A stretch of 64,000 nt of DNA from Gloeocapsopsis dulcis (GTDB taxonomy: Bacteria; Cyanobacteriota; Cyanobacteriia; Cyanobacteriales; Chroococcidiopsidaceae), in the NCBI RefSeq assembly GCF_032163395.1, contig NZ_CP119968.1, positions 4,428,001 through 4,492,000 of the forward strand, given 5' to 3'. The notes under the pieces were generated by a model that saw only the letters and a list, made by a program, of their open reading frames with translations, was not told the DNA's origin and ran no database searches. Numbering within the stretch: the first letter of the stretch is position 1; every line of letters begins with the position of its first letter. A program made the translations under genes and the position numbers. Below are positions 47,377 to 57,904 of the stretch, one piece after another.

Positions 47377-48333
47377 TGAAAAAACCGCAGTAGTAAGAAA
47401 AATACAGAACAGTATTGCCGTACTTAAGTATTGGAGATAGTAATTGTATAAAGCGTTTCACAAGGTAGCTGTCGATATATTTGGCTCACTTTTAACACTC
47501 TGCATTTGAGAGTTTTGAGCGCGTATTAAGCTACTCCGGTTTTATACTAGTATTAGTCTTTGGAAATACTATGGTAATAACATTTAGATGTGAATTGCTT
47601 TAATTCTTATTCTATTGACTAGTTACAATCTCAAATCAAATAAAAGTATCAATTTACACTACAATTACAATAACAGTACTTTTATGAGTAAATAGTAAAG
47701 CTTGTAAGTCTGAAGTGAATTAAGAATTACGTAAGATTACTTATATAACCGCAACTTAGGATTATGGTTAACTTACCTAACTCCTAAAAAAAGATACTTT
47801 TCTATAGCTGTTGAAGTGTAGTTAGCAGAAGTTTGTCAGCAATAACACTAAGTTTTTTACATAAATCGTTTAGCGACGTACTTGGTTTGTCAAGCCTCAG
47901 TCTTCAAGTGTATCAGCTGAGAAATTTACCCAAGAGATCTCTGTTAAGTATTGCTGAATCAAAGGATGTTTCTTGTAGGGCAGGCATCTTGCCTACCCTA
48001 CAAGCACAAGAGACGGGCAAAATGTCCATCCTACACAACTATCAGAATCATGCCGCATTTATACAATGCCAATTTTCAAAGCAGAGTGATGCAGTAGAGC
48101 TGAACTAATACTACTATCAGTTTGATAGTAAAAAGCTGAGCTGATACAATCGCACTTATAAAGTCATAACCTGTCTTCACAGCTTTTCATAACATTTTCA
48201 TCTTCTCGTTAGTGTTTGGAGGTGAGTAAACTTTCTTTGTGACGCTAGTATCATTCACTGACCCAGACTAGGTAATGATATTTGTAGTAATGACCAATTC
48301 TCAGCCTTTAAATTACGTTCATTGACGGGCAAA
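47377..48333. other. Long intergenic region with one hairpin repeat
   Basis: About 950 bp between the Wzz-type gene and the nucleotide-sugar operon. It contains the palindromic repeat at 47972-48004 and otherwise AT-rich DNA. The frame at 47833-48108 has no coding character and includes that repeat, so I do not call a gene. It probably contains the promoter of the polysaccharide operon. Confidence 0.45.
47972..48004. repeat. Palindromic CTTGTAGGG...CCCTACAAG repeat
   Basis: CTTGTAGGGCAGGCA and TGCCTACCCTACAAG form a 15-bp stem with one mismatch around TCT. This form (TTGTAGGG-GGCA-TGCC-CCCTACAA) is a widespread cyanobacterial intergenic hairpin repeat. A degenerate echo (GACGGGCAAAATGTCCATCCTAC) follows. 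Confidence 0.8.
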
Positions 48334-49674
48334 TTATGCTTCTATCTGTTGTAGATATGGCACCCTAACGTTTGTGTAAGTGTGAGGTGCAGCAAACAGG
48401 GCATCTTGTTCAGCCCGCAGTTGATCGCAAAGACGCCCCACAGGAAGGTCAACATCATCATAAGTGAGAACAGCATCCTTAGGTAAATCGCGCTTCAAGC
48501 GACAACCTTCCGCCAAGCCCATGGGCAACAATCTTTGTGCCTGAACAACAGGTGCATTCTCACACTGACCATAAGTCATATACTCACCAATGCCATCGAG
48601 GAGTTCACCCGCCTTCAAATCAATCTTGGCAGTAGTCACCACCTCAACCACAGGGCCAGCAATCGGAGACAAAACGCGATCGCCAAACAACACCGCCCGC
48701 GCCACAGACAGTGGTACCTCAAAATGACACAAATGATAAGGCGTATAGAAACTATAAAGTGGACCTTCGCCTAGTTTATACAAGTTGAGATAATGGCGTT
48801 GTTTGGGGTCATCATGAGTGGCAAAGACAAACACCCCAGGACCTGGTTTAGCCCCAACCACATAATCAACAATGCCACCGAGTTCTTGAAGTTGGTCAAT
48901 ATCATACATCGCAGTCATCTCATCCACATGACCCGTGAAATCATAGCCCAGCATTCCCCGCTGTGCTACCTTCATCCCTGTTGCATTGGCAACAATCGCT
49001 TGTTCAAACGAAATCTTCGTGCCATCAGCAAAACTTGTCACCATACAAGGATTTTGTCCCCAGCGCTGCGCAAATCCGGCTTGCGTTGTCGGGTTGCGAT
49101 ACGGGTCTTGCAGTCCTTTGATGTTGCCACACACTAGTGGTTTCAAGCCAATGCTTTGCACGAAGCGATACAGATTCATCTCCACACCTGGTTGATCCCC
49201 ATCACAGGCACTTAAGATGACTCCCGCTTTGTCAGCGTACACTTTGAGTATGGAACCAATTGTGCCGTCGAGTTCGGCATTCATCAAGATGACGTGTTTC
49301 TGGTGGGCGATCGCCTCCATCACCACTGTTGCACCAAATTCAATCGCACCAGTCACTTCAATTAAGGCATCAATGCCTTGGGCTTGACACAGTAGCAGGG
49401 CGTCGTCGGTGATGGCAAAGTTGTTGTGCCGAATCGCCTGTTCGAGTTGATTAACGCTGTTCACAGTTTGGACGTTTTCAACTCCGGCTTCGCTGTAGGC
49501 ACGTTGTGCTTTTTCTACGTTGCGGTTGGCTATTGCTACTAGTTCCATGCCTGGCACGGAGTTGATGATTTGGTTGGCGATCCCACGTCCCATGAATCCC
49601 GAGCCGATCATCCCTACTCTGATTGGGTTCCCCGCTTCTGCTCTTGCTTTTAGTGCTTTATCAATAATAATCAT
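48334..49674 (-). CDS. NAD(P)-dependent oxidoreductase with C-terminal SAF domain
   Basis: A 446-residue protein. The N-terminal Rossmann fold begins IRVGMIGSGFMGRGIANQI (GxGxxG) and continues like a homoserine dehydrogenase/AFR-type reductase (ALIEVTGAIEFGATVVMEAI, LSACDGDQPGVEMNLYRFV). A SAF/AFP-like C-terminal domain (about residues 345-430; MGLAEGCRLKRDLPKDAVLT) follows, as in sialic-acid synthases and related sugar enzymes. ATG 49674 is 2 bp past the previous stop and is preferred to the out-of-place ORF start at 49713. It is the last gene of a tightly packed nucleotide-sugar operon; its substrate is unknown. Confidence 0.8.
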   Translation of the reverse strand: MIIIDKALKARAEAGNPIRVGMIGSGFMGRGIANQIINSVPGMELVAIANRNVEKAQRAYSEAGVENVQTVNSVNQLEQAIRHNNFAITDDALLLCQAQGIDALIEVTGAIEFGATVVMEAIAHQKHVILMNAELDGTIGSILKVYADKAGVILSACDGDQPGVEMNLYRFVQSIGLKPLVCGNIKGLQDPYRNPTTQAGFAQRWGQNPCMVTSFADGTKISFEQAIVANATGMKVAQRGMLGYDFTGHVDEMTAMYDIDQLQELGGIVDYVVGAKPGPGVFVFATHDDPKQRHYLNLYKLGEGPLYSFYTPYHLCHFEVPLSVARAVLFGDRVLSPIAGPVVEVVTTAKIDLKAGELLDGIGEYMTYGQCENAPVVQAQRLLPMGLAEGCRLKRDLPKDAVLTYDDVDLPVGRLCDQLRAEQDALFAAPHTYTNVRVPYLQQIEA

Positions 49675-49676
49675 TG

Positions 49677-50222
49677 CTATACTCCAACGACAGTCTGTTC
49701 CAACAAAGCCCAAGCAGCATCTTTGACAGAAATGTCACTCACTGGTAAAGGCCAATCAATACCTAAAATAGGGTCGTTATAACGCAAGCCCCGTTCATAC
49801 CCTGGAGTGTAAAACTCACCCACTTGATAGACGACTTCTGCACCATCCGTCAGTGCTTGATAGCCGTGGGCAAACATCTCTGGCACATACAATGCACGGC
49901 GATTTTGAGCTGACAACTCCACACCAATATGTTGTAAGTAGGTCGGTGATTCTGGGCGCATATCGACAATCACGTCGTAAATTGCTCCTTGGATACAGCG
50001 CACGAGTTTTGTTTCACACGCGGGGGCGACTTGATAGTGCATGCCGCGCAGTGTTCCTCTGTGATGATTGAACGATAAGTTGCATTGCGCAACTGTTGCT
50101 TTTAACCCATGTGCCGCAAATTCTTGTGCGCAGTAGGTACGGGCAAAAAAACCGCGATGATCTGGTTTTTCTTCTATATCGATGATGTATGCACCTTTGA
50201 GAGGTGTTTGAATAAATTTCAT
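49677..50222 (-). CDS. dTDP-4-dehydrorhamnose 3,5-epimerase-family protein (RfbC-like)
   Basis: A 181-residue cupin of the RfbC family: FIQTPLKGAYIIDIEEKPDH, RGFFARTYC, NHHRGTLRGMHYQ (the catalytic His region), CIQGAIYDVIVDMRPESPTY and ALYVPEMFAHGYQAL. It epimerises C3 and C5 of a 4-keto sugar nucleotide. Here the donor is probably a CDP-sugar because rfbF is in the same operon. ATG 50222 overlaps the preceding stop as ATGA (50219-50222), showing translational coupling and deciding the start. Confidence 0.88.
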   Translation of the reverse strand: MKFIQTPLKGAYIIDIEEKPDHRGFFARTYCAQEFAAHGLKATVAQCNLSFNHHRGTLRGMHYQVAPACETKLVRCIQGAIYDVIVDMRPESPTYLQHIGVELSAQNRRALYVPEMFAHGYQALTDGAEVVYQVGEFYTPGYERGLRYNDPILGIDWPLPVSDISVKDAAWALLEQTVVGV

Positions 50223-51247
50223 GCTTTTCTCCAATAAAAATCTTTATCTATTTGTTGCGTGCGCATTAAGTATTCCAATTGCTTTAGGCGAGTGAAACCT
50301 CGGAATAAAAAGGTTTCTTCTGACATATCAATTTGAGTAAATAAGTTATATAGCTGTTGTGCACCACGCCGTGCATCCCACTTGCATTTGAATCCAGGTA
50401 GTGTAGTGTTGATCTTCTCAAAGGAGACGCGGTAACTGCGGTTGTCCGCACCATTATCTCCAAAGCTGAGTTGGCAATTGGGAAACACATCCGCAATAAT
50501 TTCTGCAATTTCTTTCACGCGATAGTTATGCGCCGTATCTCCCACATTAAAAACCTGGTTATGGACAATGTCGCGCGGTGCTTCTAAGGCACAGATAATT
50601 GCCTGACAAATATCAAGTGCATGGACTAGAGGACGCCAAGGAGTACCATCACTGGTCATCTTAATCTCATTGGTTGTCCATGCTAACCCTGCAAGGTTGT
50701 TGAGTACAATATCAAAGCGCATTCTCGGTGAAGCACCAAACGCCGTAGCATTGCGCATGAATGTCGGCGAGAATCCATCATCGGCGAGTGCTTGGACATC
50801 CCGTTCTACCAAAGTTTTACACTCAGCATAAGCAGTTTGCGGATTGACTGGTGACTCTTCGGTGACATCTTCTCCCGTTGCGACGCCATACACACTGCAT
50901 GACGACATATACACAAAGCGTCTTACTCCTGCTGCTTTAGCTAAATTGGCAAGTGCTACGGAGCCTTTATGATTAATTTCATAAGTAATATTTGGTGCAA
51001 GTTGTCCAGTGGGATCGTTGGACAACTCTGCCATATGGACTATGGCTTCCACGCCTTGCAAGTCTTCAACTGTAATTTGTCGAATATCTTTGTTGAATGT
51101 TTTGGCAGTGAGATCTGTGCCATTGTATAGCCAACCAACTTTGTAGAAACCAGTATCTACTGCAATAACTTCATGCCCAGCTTCCATGAGCATAGGAGCC
51201 AATAGAGAGCCAAGATACCCCTCAGTACCAGTAACAAGTATTTTCAT
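50219..51247 (-). CDS. NAD-dependent sugar epimerase/dehydratase (extended SDR)
   Basis: A 342-residue extended short-chain dehydrogenase. NAD-binding TGTEGYLGSLLAPML starts the Rossmann fold. The catalytic Y-x-x-x-K is YAECK after SSCSVYGVATGEDVTEESPV, and PWRPLVHALDICQAI is the usual sugar-binding block. It lies 11 bp downstream of lhgO and overlaps the RfbC-like gene. It could act as a 4-epimerase or 4,6-dehydratase on the CDP-sugar; the sequence does not settle this. Confidence 0.88.
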   Translation of the reverse strand: MKILVTGTEGYLGSLLAPMLMEAGHEVIAVDTGFYKVGWLYNGTDLTAKTFNKDIRQITVEDLQGVEAIVHMAELSNDPTGQLAPNITYEINHKGSVALANLAKAAGVRRFVYMSSCSVYGVATGEDVTEESPVNPQTAYAECKTLVERDVQALADDGFSPTFMRNATAFGASPRMRFDIVLNNLAGLAWTTNEIKMTSDGTPWRPLVHALDICQAIICALEAPRDIVHNQVFNVGDTAHNYRVKEIAEIIADVFPNCQLSFGDNGADNRSYRVSFEKINTTLPGFKCKWDARRGAQQLYNLFTQIDMSEETFLFRGFTRLKQLEYLMRTQQIDKDFYWRKA

Positions 51248-51258
51248 GAGTAAAAATC

Positions 51259-52476
51259 CTAAACGTGAATTAAGGTGGATTCGAGATGAGATTGTTGCGG
51301 AATAGCTAGAGCAATTGCCTTGCCAATTTCAATTGAAGAAGTCGCCGCCGGAGAGGGTGCATTACACACATGCATTGCCCTCTCCCCAGGCACAATCAAA
51401 AAGTCATCAACTAACTTACCGTCACTTTGCAAAGCTTGCGCCCGCACCCCAGCATGAGTAGGCACCACATCTTGAGCAGTCACTTCCGGAATCAACTGCT
51501 GCAAACTCTTGACAAACGCCGCCTTGGAAACCGAACGAATCATCTCTTTGATGCCTTCATCAGCGTGTTTAGCTGCCAACTTCCAAAATCCTGGATAAGT
51601 CATCACCTCGGTCAAATCGCGTAAATCAATATCACTCTTGTGGTAGCCCTCACGCTTGAGACTTAACACCGCATTGGGACCGGCATGAACACTGCCATCA
51701 ATCATCCGCGTGAAATGTACTCCCAAAAATGGGAAATTCGGATTCGGTACCGGATAAATCAAATGCTTCACCAAATAGCGCTTTTGTGGCACTAATTCGT
51801 AGTATTCACCTCGAAATGGCACAATCCGAGCTTGTGGATCAGTTTGTCCCAGGCGGGCAATGCGATCGCTAAACAACCCAGCACAGTTAATCAGATAGCG
51901 TGTTGCGAGCGTACCTTTATTTGTTGTCAGGAGTATAACGTCACTACGCGTCTCTATCTTGGTGACTTTAGTACCCACTCGCAATTCGCCACCTTGATTT
52001 GTAACGAGTTCAACGTATTTTTGTGCCACTTGGCGATAGTTGACAATGCCAGTGGTAAACACGCGAATCCCTGCGATGCACTGCACATGTGGTTCAATTT
52101 CGCGCACCTGCTGTGCAGATAGTTTCTCTATTGGCAAGCCGTTTTCGCTGCCCCGCTGATAGAGGTTCTCTAGCCGTGGTAGTTCTTCTGGGTGTGTTGC
52201 CACAATCACTTTGCCGCAGACTTCGTAGGCAATATTGTGTTCTAAGCAAAACTCCACCATCGAACGACTGCCGTCGCGGCAGAATTTTGCTTTGAAACTG
52301 CCTGGCTTGTAGTATATGCCAGAGTGAATCACGCCACTGTTGTTGCCTGTTTGGTGAGAAGCAATGGTTGTTTCTTTCTCAATGACAACGATTTTGGCTT
52401 TGGGGTAGCGTTTGCCGATGGCAAGTGCGGTTGCTAATCCCACTATCCCGCCACCAATGATTACAAAGTCGTACAT
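51259..52476 (-). CDS. lhgO: L-2-hydroxyglutarate oxidase LhgO-like FAD enzyme
   Basis: A 405-residue DAO-family flavoprotein. FAD-binding VIIGGGIVGLATALAIGKRY is at the N-terminus, followed by VIEKETTIASHQTGNNSGV and HSGIYYKPGSFKAK (the HSGIYY block typical of LhgO). VPTHAGVRAQAL is the C-terminal family block. LhgO oxidises L-2-hydroxyglutarate to 2-oxoglutarate. Its place in the middle of a nucleotide-sugar operon is odd: it may deal with a by-product or oxidise a sugar-derived 2-hydroxyacid. That is inference. Confidence 0.85.
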   Translation of the reverse strand: MYDFVIIGGGIVGLATALAIGKRYPKAKIVVIEKETTIASHQTGNNSGVIHSGIYYKPGSFKAKFCRDGSRSMVEFCLEHNIAYEVCGKVIVATHPEELPRLENLYQRGSENGLPIEKLSAQQVREIEPHVQCIAGIRVFTTGIVNYRQVAQKYVELVTNQGGELRVGTKVTKIETRSDVILLTTNKGTLATRYLINCAGLFSDRIARLGQTDPQARIVPFRGEYYELVPQKRYLVKHLIYPVPNPNFPFLGVHFTRMIDGSVHAGPNAVLSLKREGYHKSDIDLRDLTEVMTYPGFWKLAAKHADEGIKEMIRSVSKAAFVKSLQQLIPEVTAQDVVPTHAGVRAQALQSDGKLVDDFLIVPGERAMHVCNAPSPAATSSIEIGKAIALAIPQQSHLESTLIHV

Positions 52477-52522
52477 GTTTTAGTTGTTTTTGTTGATGAT
52501 GTCTGCTGTTGTTTGGTGGTAA

Positions 52523-53296
52523 CTACCACACTTTCCAGGGCGCTTTGCCTTTTTTCCACAGGTCTTCGAGATAGTTTTTGTCGCGCAGTGTGTCCATTGG
52601 TTGCCAAAAACCATCGTGTTTATATGCCGATAGTTGTTCGAGATGTGCCAATTTTTCTAGCGGTTCTTGTTCCCACACTGTGCTGTCGTCGGCGATGTAG
52701 TCGATGACTTCTGGTTCGAGTACGAAGTACCCGCCATTGATCCAGGCACCGTCGCCACCTGGTTTTTCTTTGAATGATTTGATCAGTGTTTGCTCTTCTG
52801 CTAAACAGATTGCCCCGAATCTTCCTGGTGGTTGTACTGCTGTCAGTGTTGCTTGCAGTTTTTGTTGGTGGTGGAATTCGATTAAGCGAGTGATGTTGAC
52901 GTTGCTGACGCCGTCGCCGTAGGTGAAGCAGAATGTGCTGTTGCCTACGTGTTCTTTGACGCGCTTCAGTCTGCCGCCTGTCATTGTGGACTCGCCTGTG
53001 TCTACTAAGGTGACTCGCCATGGTTCGGCGTAGCCGCAGTGCACGTTCATTTGATTGAATCTCATGTCAAATGTCACGTCTGACATATGTAAAAAGTAGT
53101 TGGCGAAATACTCTTTGATCACGTATCCTTTGTATCCGCAGCAAATCACAAAATCATTTATCCCGTGCGCTGCGTACGTTTTCATGATGTGCCACAAGAT
53201 TGGCTTTCCTCCAATCTCTACCATTGGCTTTGGTTTGATTGTTGTCTCTTCCGCTATTCTTGTTCCTAATCCCCCTGCCAGTATTACCGCTTTCAT
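52523..53296 (-). CDS. rfbF: Glucose-1-phosphate cytidylyltransferase
   Basis: A 257-residue nucleotidyltransferase. [20 protein letters not shown], then [18 protein letters not shown] is the RfbF start, and [27 protein letters not shown] and [20 protein letters not shown] are conserved. It makes CDP-glucose from glucose-1-phosphate and CTP, the entry step to CDP-linked 3,6-dideoxy and branched sugars. It is the first gene of the five-gene operon. CDP-glucose 4,6-dehydratase (rfbG) is not in the window, unless the SDR enzyme does this step. Confidence 0.92.
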
Positions 53297-53622
53297 AGCT
53301 TTTCCTATAATTTTTTATACAGCTAAGCGAATTTGTAAGTTAACTTTTTACGTACTCATACTATGTTAATAGGGAGGTTATCAATGGACTGTAAAGAATA
53401 CCTGAACAATGAGCGTTTTCTCTGAATATTTAGTAAAGATGTATAGCAGAAGTTAGGGATCAGGGATAAAAGTTAGTTGGAGCAACGACTCTAAGCTTGT
53501 GTAATGTCTAACCATATTGACCATTGCTATAAAACGAGTAATAACTGCTTTGCTCAAGTATGCAAAAAAAATAGGCTAGTGGTTTTACCCAGAGCCTATC
53601 TAGCATTAGTTTTTTGAGTGTA
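53297..53622. other. Intergenic region between rfbF and clpB
   Basis: 326 bp with no ORF. It contains TGACCATT-like short repeats near 53510-53525 and the clpB terminator (53563-53599). The rfbF operon promoter must lie here. Confidence 0.5.
53563..53599 (-). terminator. Terminator of clpB
   Basis: On the minus strand ATAGGCT (53593-53599) pairs with AGCCTAT (53571-53577) and is followed by eight T residues (A-run 53563-53570). The stem starts 24 bp downstream of the clpB stop. Confidence 0.8.
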
Positions 53623-56283
53623 TCAAGTACTGCGAGTTGCTTCGGTAAGTACTGAGCGATGGGTTTTAGCTTTTTCTTTGGCAACAAATGAAAGACTACT
53701 GTCTATGTAGTCAACCGAAATTGTGTCACCTTCATCGAAAGCATTTTCTAATAACTTAGTTGCCAGTGGATTTTCGAGTTCGCGCTGGATTGCACGCTTT
53801 AAAGGACGAGCGCCATAAACAGGATCGTAACCAACATCAACTAAGTATACTTCAGCTTTTGGAGTCAACTCTAAGCCAAGTTTTTGTTCGGCTAAGAGCT
53901 TTTGAACGCGCTTAAGTTGGATACGAATAATCTGTCCAAGTTCGCTACGGTTGAGCGTATGGAATAGTATAATGTCGTCAACGCGGTTGAGAAACTCAGG
54001 TCGAAAGTGCGATCGCAATGCATCCATGACGCGTTTGTGCATAATTTCGTACTTACTATCGTCACCAGACACATCAAGAATATGTTCGCTACCGATGTTA
54101 CTCGTCATCACAATCACGGTGTTGCGAAAATCGACTAATCTGCCTTGCGAATCAGTAATGCGTCCATCATCAAGGACTTGCAACAAGATATTAAAAACGT
54201 CTGGGTGAGCCTTTTCGACTTCATCAAACAGCACAACAGAATAAGGACGGCGACGAATTGCTTCTGAAAGTTGACCGCCTTCTTCGTAGCCAACGTACCC
54301 TGGAGGCGCTCCTACCAAGCGCGAGACGGAATGCTTTTCCATGTATTCGGACATATCCAAACGAACTAAAGCATCGTCCGAATCAAAAAGAAACTCTGCT
54401 AAAGCACGGGCAAGTTCAGTTTTACCCACACCTGTAGGTCCCATAAACAAGAAGGAACCGATGGGACGACCAGGATCTTTCATTCCGGCTCTCGCCCTGC
54501 GAATTGCTGCAGATACTGCTGATACAGCTTCAGATTGCCCGATAACGCGCTCGTGTAAGTGACTTTCGAGTTGTAATAGCTTTTGCCGTTCGGATGCTAA
54601 CAGGCGATTAACTGGAATTCCAGTCCACTTAGCAACAATTTCTGCAATATCGGCTTCAGTAACTTCTTCGCGCAGCAATGTCGAACCACGCGCTTGCAAA
54701 TCGATCAGCATTGTCTCTTTCGCTTCGCGATCGCGGCGGACTCCTTCGAGTTTGCCATATTTAAGTTGAGCCGCTTTATTCAAATCATACGCCCGTTCAG
54801 CTTGCTCAATTTGGACTTGCAGTGCATTTTCTTCTTTCTTCAAAGCACTAATGGCATCGAGTAACTGCTTTTCACCTTGCCATTGCGAGTTCAGTTCCTG
54901 TTGTTTTGCCTTCAGTGCGGTAATTTCTTGCTCAATGCGCTCTAAACGTTCGCGATTTTTAACCTCACGTTGATCTTCACCAGCAACCGACAACTTTTCC
55001 ATTTCCAACTGCATCAACCGCCGATCAATGGCTTCAACTTCCGATGGTTTGGAAGTAATCTCCATTTTTAATTGTGCTGCAGCTTCATCGACTAAATCGA
55101 TTGCTTTATCGGGTAAGAAGCGATCGCTGATATAACGATTGGAAAGTGTCGCTGCCGCAACGAGGGCTGAATCGGTAATCTTAACGCTGTGATGCACCTC
55201 GTAACGTTGTTTTAATCCCCGCAAAATTGAAATAGTCGTTTCTACTGAGGGTTGATCGACAAAAACTTGTTGAAAACGGCGTTCTAAAGCCGCATCTTTT
55301 TCAATGTATTTACGGTACTCGTCTAAAGTTGTTGCTCCAATACAGCGGAGTTCGCCGCGCGCAAGCATTGGTTTAAGTAGATTTCCTGCATCCATCGCGC
55401 CTTGCGTCGTTCCACCAGTACCAACAACGGTGTGCAATTCGTCAATAAACAAGACAATTTGACCGTTAGAATCGGTGACTTCGCGCAATACTGAACGCAA
55501 GCGATCCTCAAATTCACCACGGTATTTAGCACCCGCAATCAAACTACCAATATCCAAAGCAATTAATTGGCGATTTTTGAGCGATTCAGGGACGTCACCG
55601 TTAATAATCCGTTGCGCTAAGCCTTCAGCAATTGCCGTTTTACCAACTCCTGGTTCCCCAATTAAGACAGGGTTATTTTTGCTACGGCGAGATAACACTT
55701 GAATGACCCGCCGAATTTCATCATCGCGTCCAATCACTGGGTCAAGTTTACCTACTTTTGCCTGTTCTGTCAGGTCACGTCCATATTTGGTTAGAGCTTC
55801 ATAACGTGCTTCAGGAGTGGGATCGGTAACTTTTTGACTTCCTCTGACAGCTTTGATCGCAGCCTCTAACTTTGCTTTATCTAAGTTCAAACCTCTGAAT
55901 AAACGGCGACCAATACGTTCATCATCTACAAAAGCTAACAAAAAATGTTCAACCGAAATCAAGCTATCTTCCATTGCCACTCTAGCCGCTTCAGCACGAT
56001 CCAGCATGACATCCAGCGCACGACCGAGATACAATTGGTCAGGTTTTCCTAAAAACTTAGGTTGGCGTTTTGTAAAGGCTTCAAGTTGTTGTAGAACTTG
56101 TGGCGCTTCTACACCGGAGCGATTGAGAAACCTGTGTGCTATCCCTTTTTGATCTTCCAATAAGGCGATCGTCAGATGCTCGACTTCCATCTGTTGTTGT
56201 TGGAAGCGACGAGTAACATCTTGTGATTGAACGATGGCTTCCCAAGCTTTATCAGTGAACTTACTAGGATCGGTAGGCTGCAT
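53623..56283 (-). CDS. clpB: ATP-dependent disaggregase ClpB
   Basis: An 886-residue AAA+ protein of full length. Clp_N repeats occupy about residues 1-145; NBD1 has Walker [14 protein letters not shown] (about 207-219) and [10 protein letters not shown]; a coiled-coil M-domain runs from about 410 to 530 ([20 protein letters not shown]). NBD2 has Walker [14 protein letters not shown], with [20 protein letters not shown]. It works with DnaK to recover aggregated proteins after heat stress. The conserved Clp-type M-domain separates it from ClpC. A terminator follows. Confidence 0.96.
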   Translation of the reverse strand: MQPTDPSKFTDKAWEAIVQSQDVTRRFQQQQMEVEHLTIALLEDQKGIAHRFLNRSGVEAPQVLQQLEAFTKRQPKFLGKPDQLYLGRALDVMLDRAEAARVAMEDSLISVEHFLLAFVDDERIGRRLFRGLNLDKAKLEAAIKAVRGSQKVTDPTPEARYEALTKYGRDLTEQAKVGKLDPVIGRDDEIRRVIQVLSRRSKNNPVLIGEPGVGKTAIAEGLAQRIINGDVPESLKNRQLIALDIGSLIAGAKYRGEFEDRLRSVLREVTDSNGQIVLFIDELHTVVGTGGTTQGAMDAGNLLKPMLARGELRCIGATTLDEYRKYIEKDAALERRFQQVFVDQPSVETTISILRGLKQRYEVHHSVKITDSALVAAATLSNRYISDRFLPDKAIDLVDEAAAQLKMEITSKPSEVEAIDRRLMQLEMEKLSVAGEDQREVKNRERLERIEQEITALKAKQQELNSQWQGEKQLLDAISALKKEENALQVQIEQAERAYDLNKAAQLKYGKLEGVRRDREAKETMLIDLQARGSTLLREEVTEADIAEIVAKWTGIPVNRLLASERQKLLQLESHLHERVIGQSEAVSAVSAAIRRARAGMKDPGRPIGSFLFMGPTGVGKTELARALAEFLFDSDDALVRLDMSEYMEKHSVSRLVGAPPGYVGYEEGGQLSEAIRRRPYSVVLFDEVEKAHPDVFNILLQVLDDGRITDSQGRLVDFRNTVIVMTSNIGSEHILDVSGDDSKYEIMHKRVMDALRSHFRPEFLNRVDDIILFHTLNRSELGQIIRIQLKRVQKLLAEQKLGLELTPKAEVYLVDVGYDPVYGARPLKRAIQRELENPLATKLLENAFDEGDTISVDYIDSSLSFVAKEKAKTHRSVLTEATRST

Positions 56284-56322
56284 TTTTACGATTTACGATT
56301 TGGGCGTTTAGACTGGATTCAA

Positions 56323-57891
56323 TTAAAAAGAAAATACTGTGCGCAGAGTACCTTGCCAAATAGTGCCGCTGGAACGGTCGTTATTTGCGTGTTTTACGAG
56401 TTGCAGGGCGGGAGTAACACTAATATTTTCGCTTAGAGTCAAATTGTAGAATGCTTCGACGTTCGTTTGAGTAGCATTACCTAGATCGTCTTCAATAAAA
56501 GGCTGACCAAAAGCAATCCCCGCAATTGTTCCAGGAATCGCTAAATTACGTACTGTTAAACCAACTGCCCACGAGCTAGGATTCAGGTCAAGTTCTTGAG
56601 CAACAGCAGTATTGAAGCCTTGATAGCTACCAAAGCCAAAGCGTCCATAGACCGCAGCATTGCGATTGAAAGCGTATTCAGCGTTGATCCCTGCTGCCTG
56701 AATATCGATGTTGTTAATCACAGCGTTAGTATATTGCAGTCGCACAGCTAAGTTAGCACGAGAAGAGTATTCCAATTCCACACTGCCTTGATAACGATCG
56801 TAAAACAATCCTCCTTGAGTAGGGGTTGTCGAGTTAGGTTGATTGCCATCTGCAGCAATGTAAAGCGATCGCACCGTGAACGAACCACCATTAATATTCC
56901 ACGCAACAGCCGCCCCCGCACCACCTTCACGGTCAATTTGATTTTGGACAATCAGTGGATTATTAATTAAAAAGCTGGAACTAAAATCAACAGCAGGATT
57001 ATTCGCTGAGCGATTGCGGTCAATAAAATCGCTAGGAGACATTTTTGCTCCTAGTGTAACTGCTAAGTTCGCACTCGGATGAAACGTGTAATAAAGTCTC
57101 CGCAAACGTAGAGTGTCATCAATTTCCGCGTACTCTAAACCACCACCATCAACCAGTAAACCACTTGTTCCCAAAAGATTTTGTGCGCGGTTATGCGCTA
57201 CGGAGATCGCATCTTGTCCTCGATTACCCGCTTCGAGTTGTGTCAATAGTAAATCGCGAGGCGAAAAACTCGTTAATAAATTGAGTCGCTGCCTTGAAAC
57301 TAATGTAGCGTTCGCATCTGTACCCTCAGTAAATCCCAGAATAACTTCGCCATTGAGTTTTGTCGTGATAGAAAACTGGGTAGATGTTAACTCATTTGCG
57401 CGATCGCCCAGCGTGTCAAGCTGAGTTCTAATTTCTTGTAATACTGAGTTGTAATCGCGTTGCAACTGCTGTAGTGTAATGAGATCTTCTTGACTAAATT
57501 GCTCCGCCTCATTTGCAATAAGTGTGTTGACTTGATTGAGTACTTGATTGAGAACAATCGCAAATTCATAACGCGTCAATGAGCGATCGCTCCTGAAAGT
57601 GCGATCGGGGAAACCAAGCAGAACGCCGTAGCGAGATAGCGAAAGCAGCGCTTGCACTTCCCAATCGGTAGGTGCTATTTCATCAACTAACTTACTCACA
57701 GCAGGGACGTGTGTCATTGGCGCTTCCACAACTTTATTTTCAGGTGGAAGTTCCCCCGAACTACAGCCATCAAATGTAGTGCAGGGGTTTGGCTGAGTCA
57801 TGCTATTTGCTTTAACTGGTGTAGCAAAGGTCAAAGCTACCCAACTGATAACCCCAAACCAGTACCAAGTATTCCACCACCTTCTAGGCAT
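56323..57891 (-). CDS. Iron uptake porin with SLH domain (OprB/So family)
   Basis: A 522-residue outer-membrane protein. A signal peptide (about residues 1-28) is followed by an SLH domain (WEVQALLSLSRYGVLLGFPD, then RTFRSDRSLTRYEFAIVLNQ, about 78-120), a short coiled coil (about 125-170) and a C-terminal OprB-type beta-barrel that ends in F (LRTVFSF). This domain order is peculiar to cyanobacterial major porins, several of which support iron uptake. The length is typical and the protein looks intact. Confidence 0.9.
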   Translation of the reverse strand: MPRRWWNTWYWFGVISWVALTFATPVKANSMTQPNPCTTFDGCSSGELPPENKVVEAPMTHVPAVSKLVDEIAPTDWEVQALLSLSRYGVLLGFPDRTFRSDRSLTRYEFAIVLNQVLNQVNTLIANEAEQFSQEDLITLQQLQRDYNSVLQEIRTQLDTLGDRANELTSTQFSITTKLNGEVILGFTEGTDANATLVSRQRLNLLTSFSPRDLLLTQLEAGNRGQDAISVAHNRAQNLLGTSGLLVDGGGLEYAEIDDTLRLRRLYYTFHPSANLAVTLGAKMSPSDFIDRNRSANNPAVDFSSSFLINNPLIVQNQIDREGGAGAAVAWNINGGSFTVRSLYIAADGNQPNSTTPTQGGLFYDRYQGSVELEYSSRANLAVRLQYTNAVINNIDIQAAGINAEYAFNRNAAVYGRFGFGSYQGFNTAVAQELDLNPSSWAVGLTVRNLAIPGTIAGIAFGQPFIEDDLGNATQTNVEAFYNLTLSENISVTPALQLVKHANNDRSSGTIWQGTLRTVFSF

Positions 57892-57904
57892 TGCTGTATA
57901 AGAA

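Noticed and set aside
47833-48108. 91-codon open frame between the Wzz-type gene and the sugar operon
   Set aside because: It contains a palindromic intergenic repeat, has no recognisable domain or ribosome-binding site, and its composition is like the surrounding non-coding DNA.
52620-53021. 133-codon Arg/His-rich frame within rfbF
   Set aside because: It is the alternative frame of rfbF; its Arg/Thr/Gln bias is typical of a shadow ORF.
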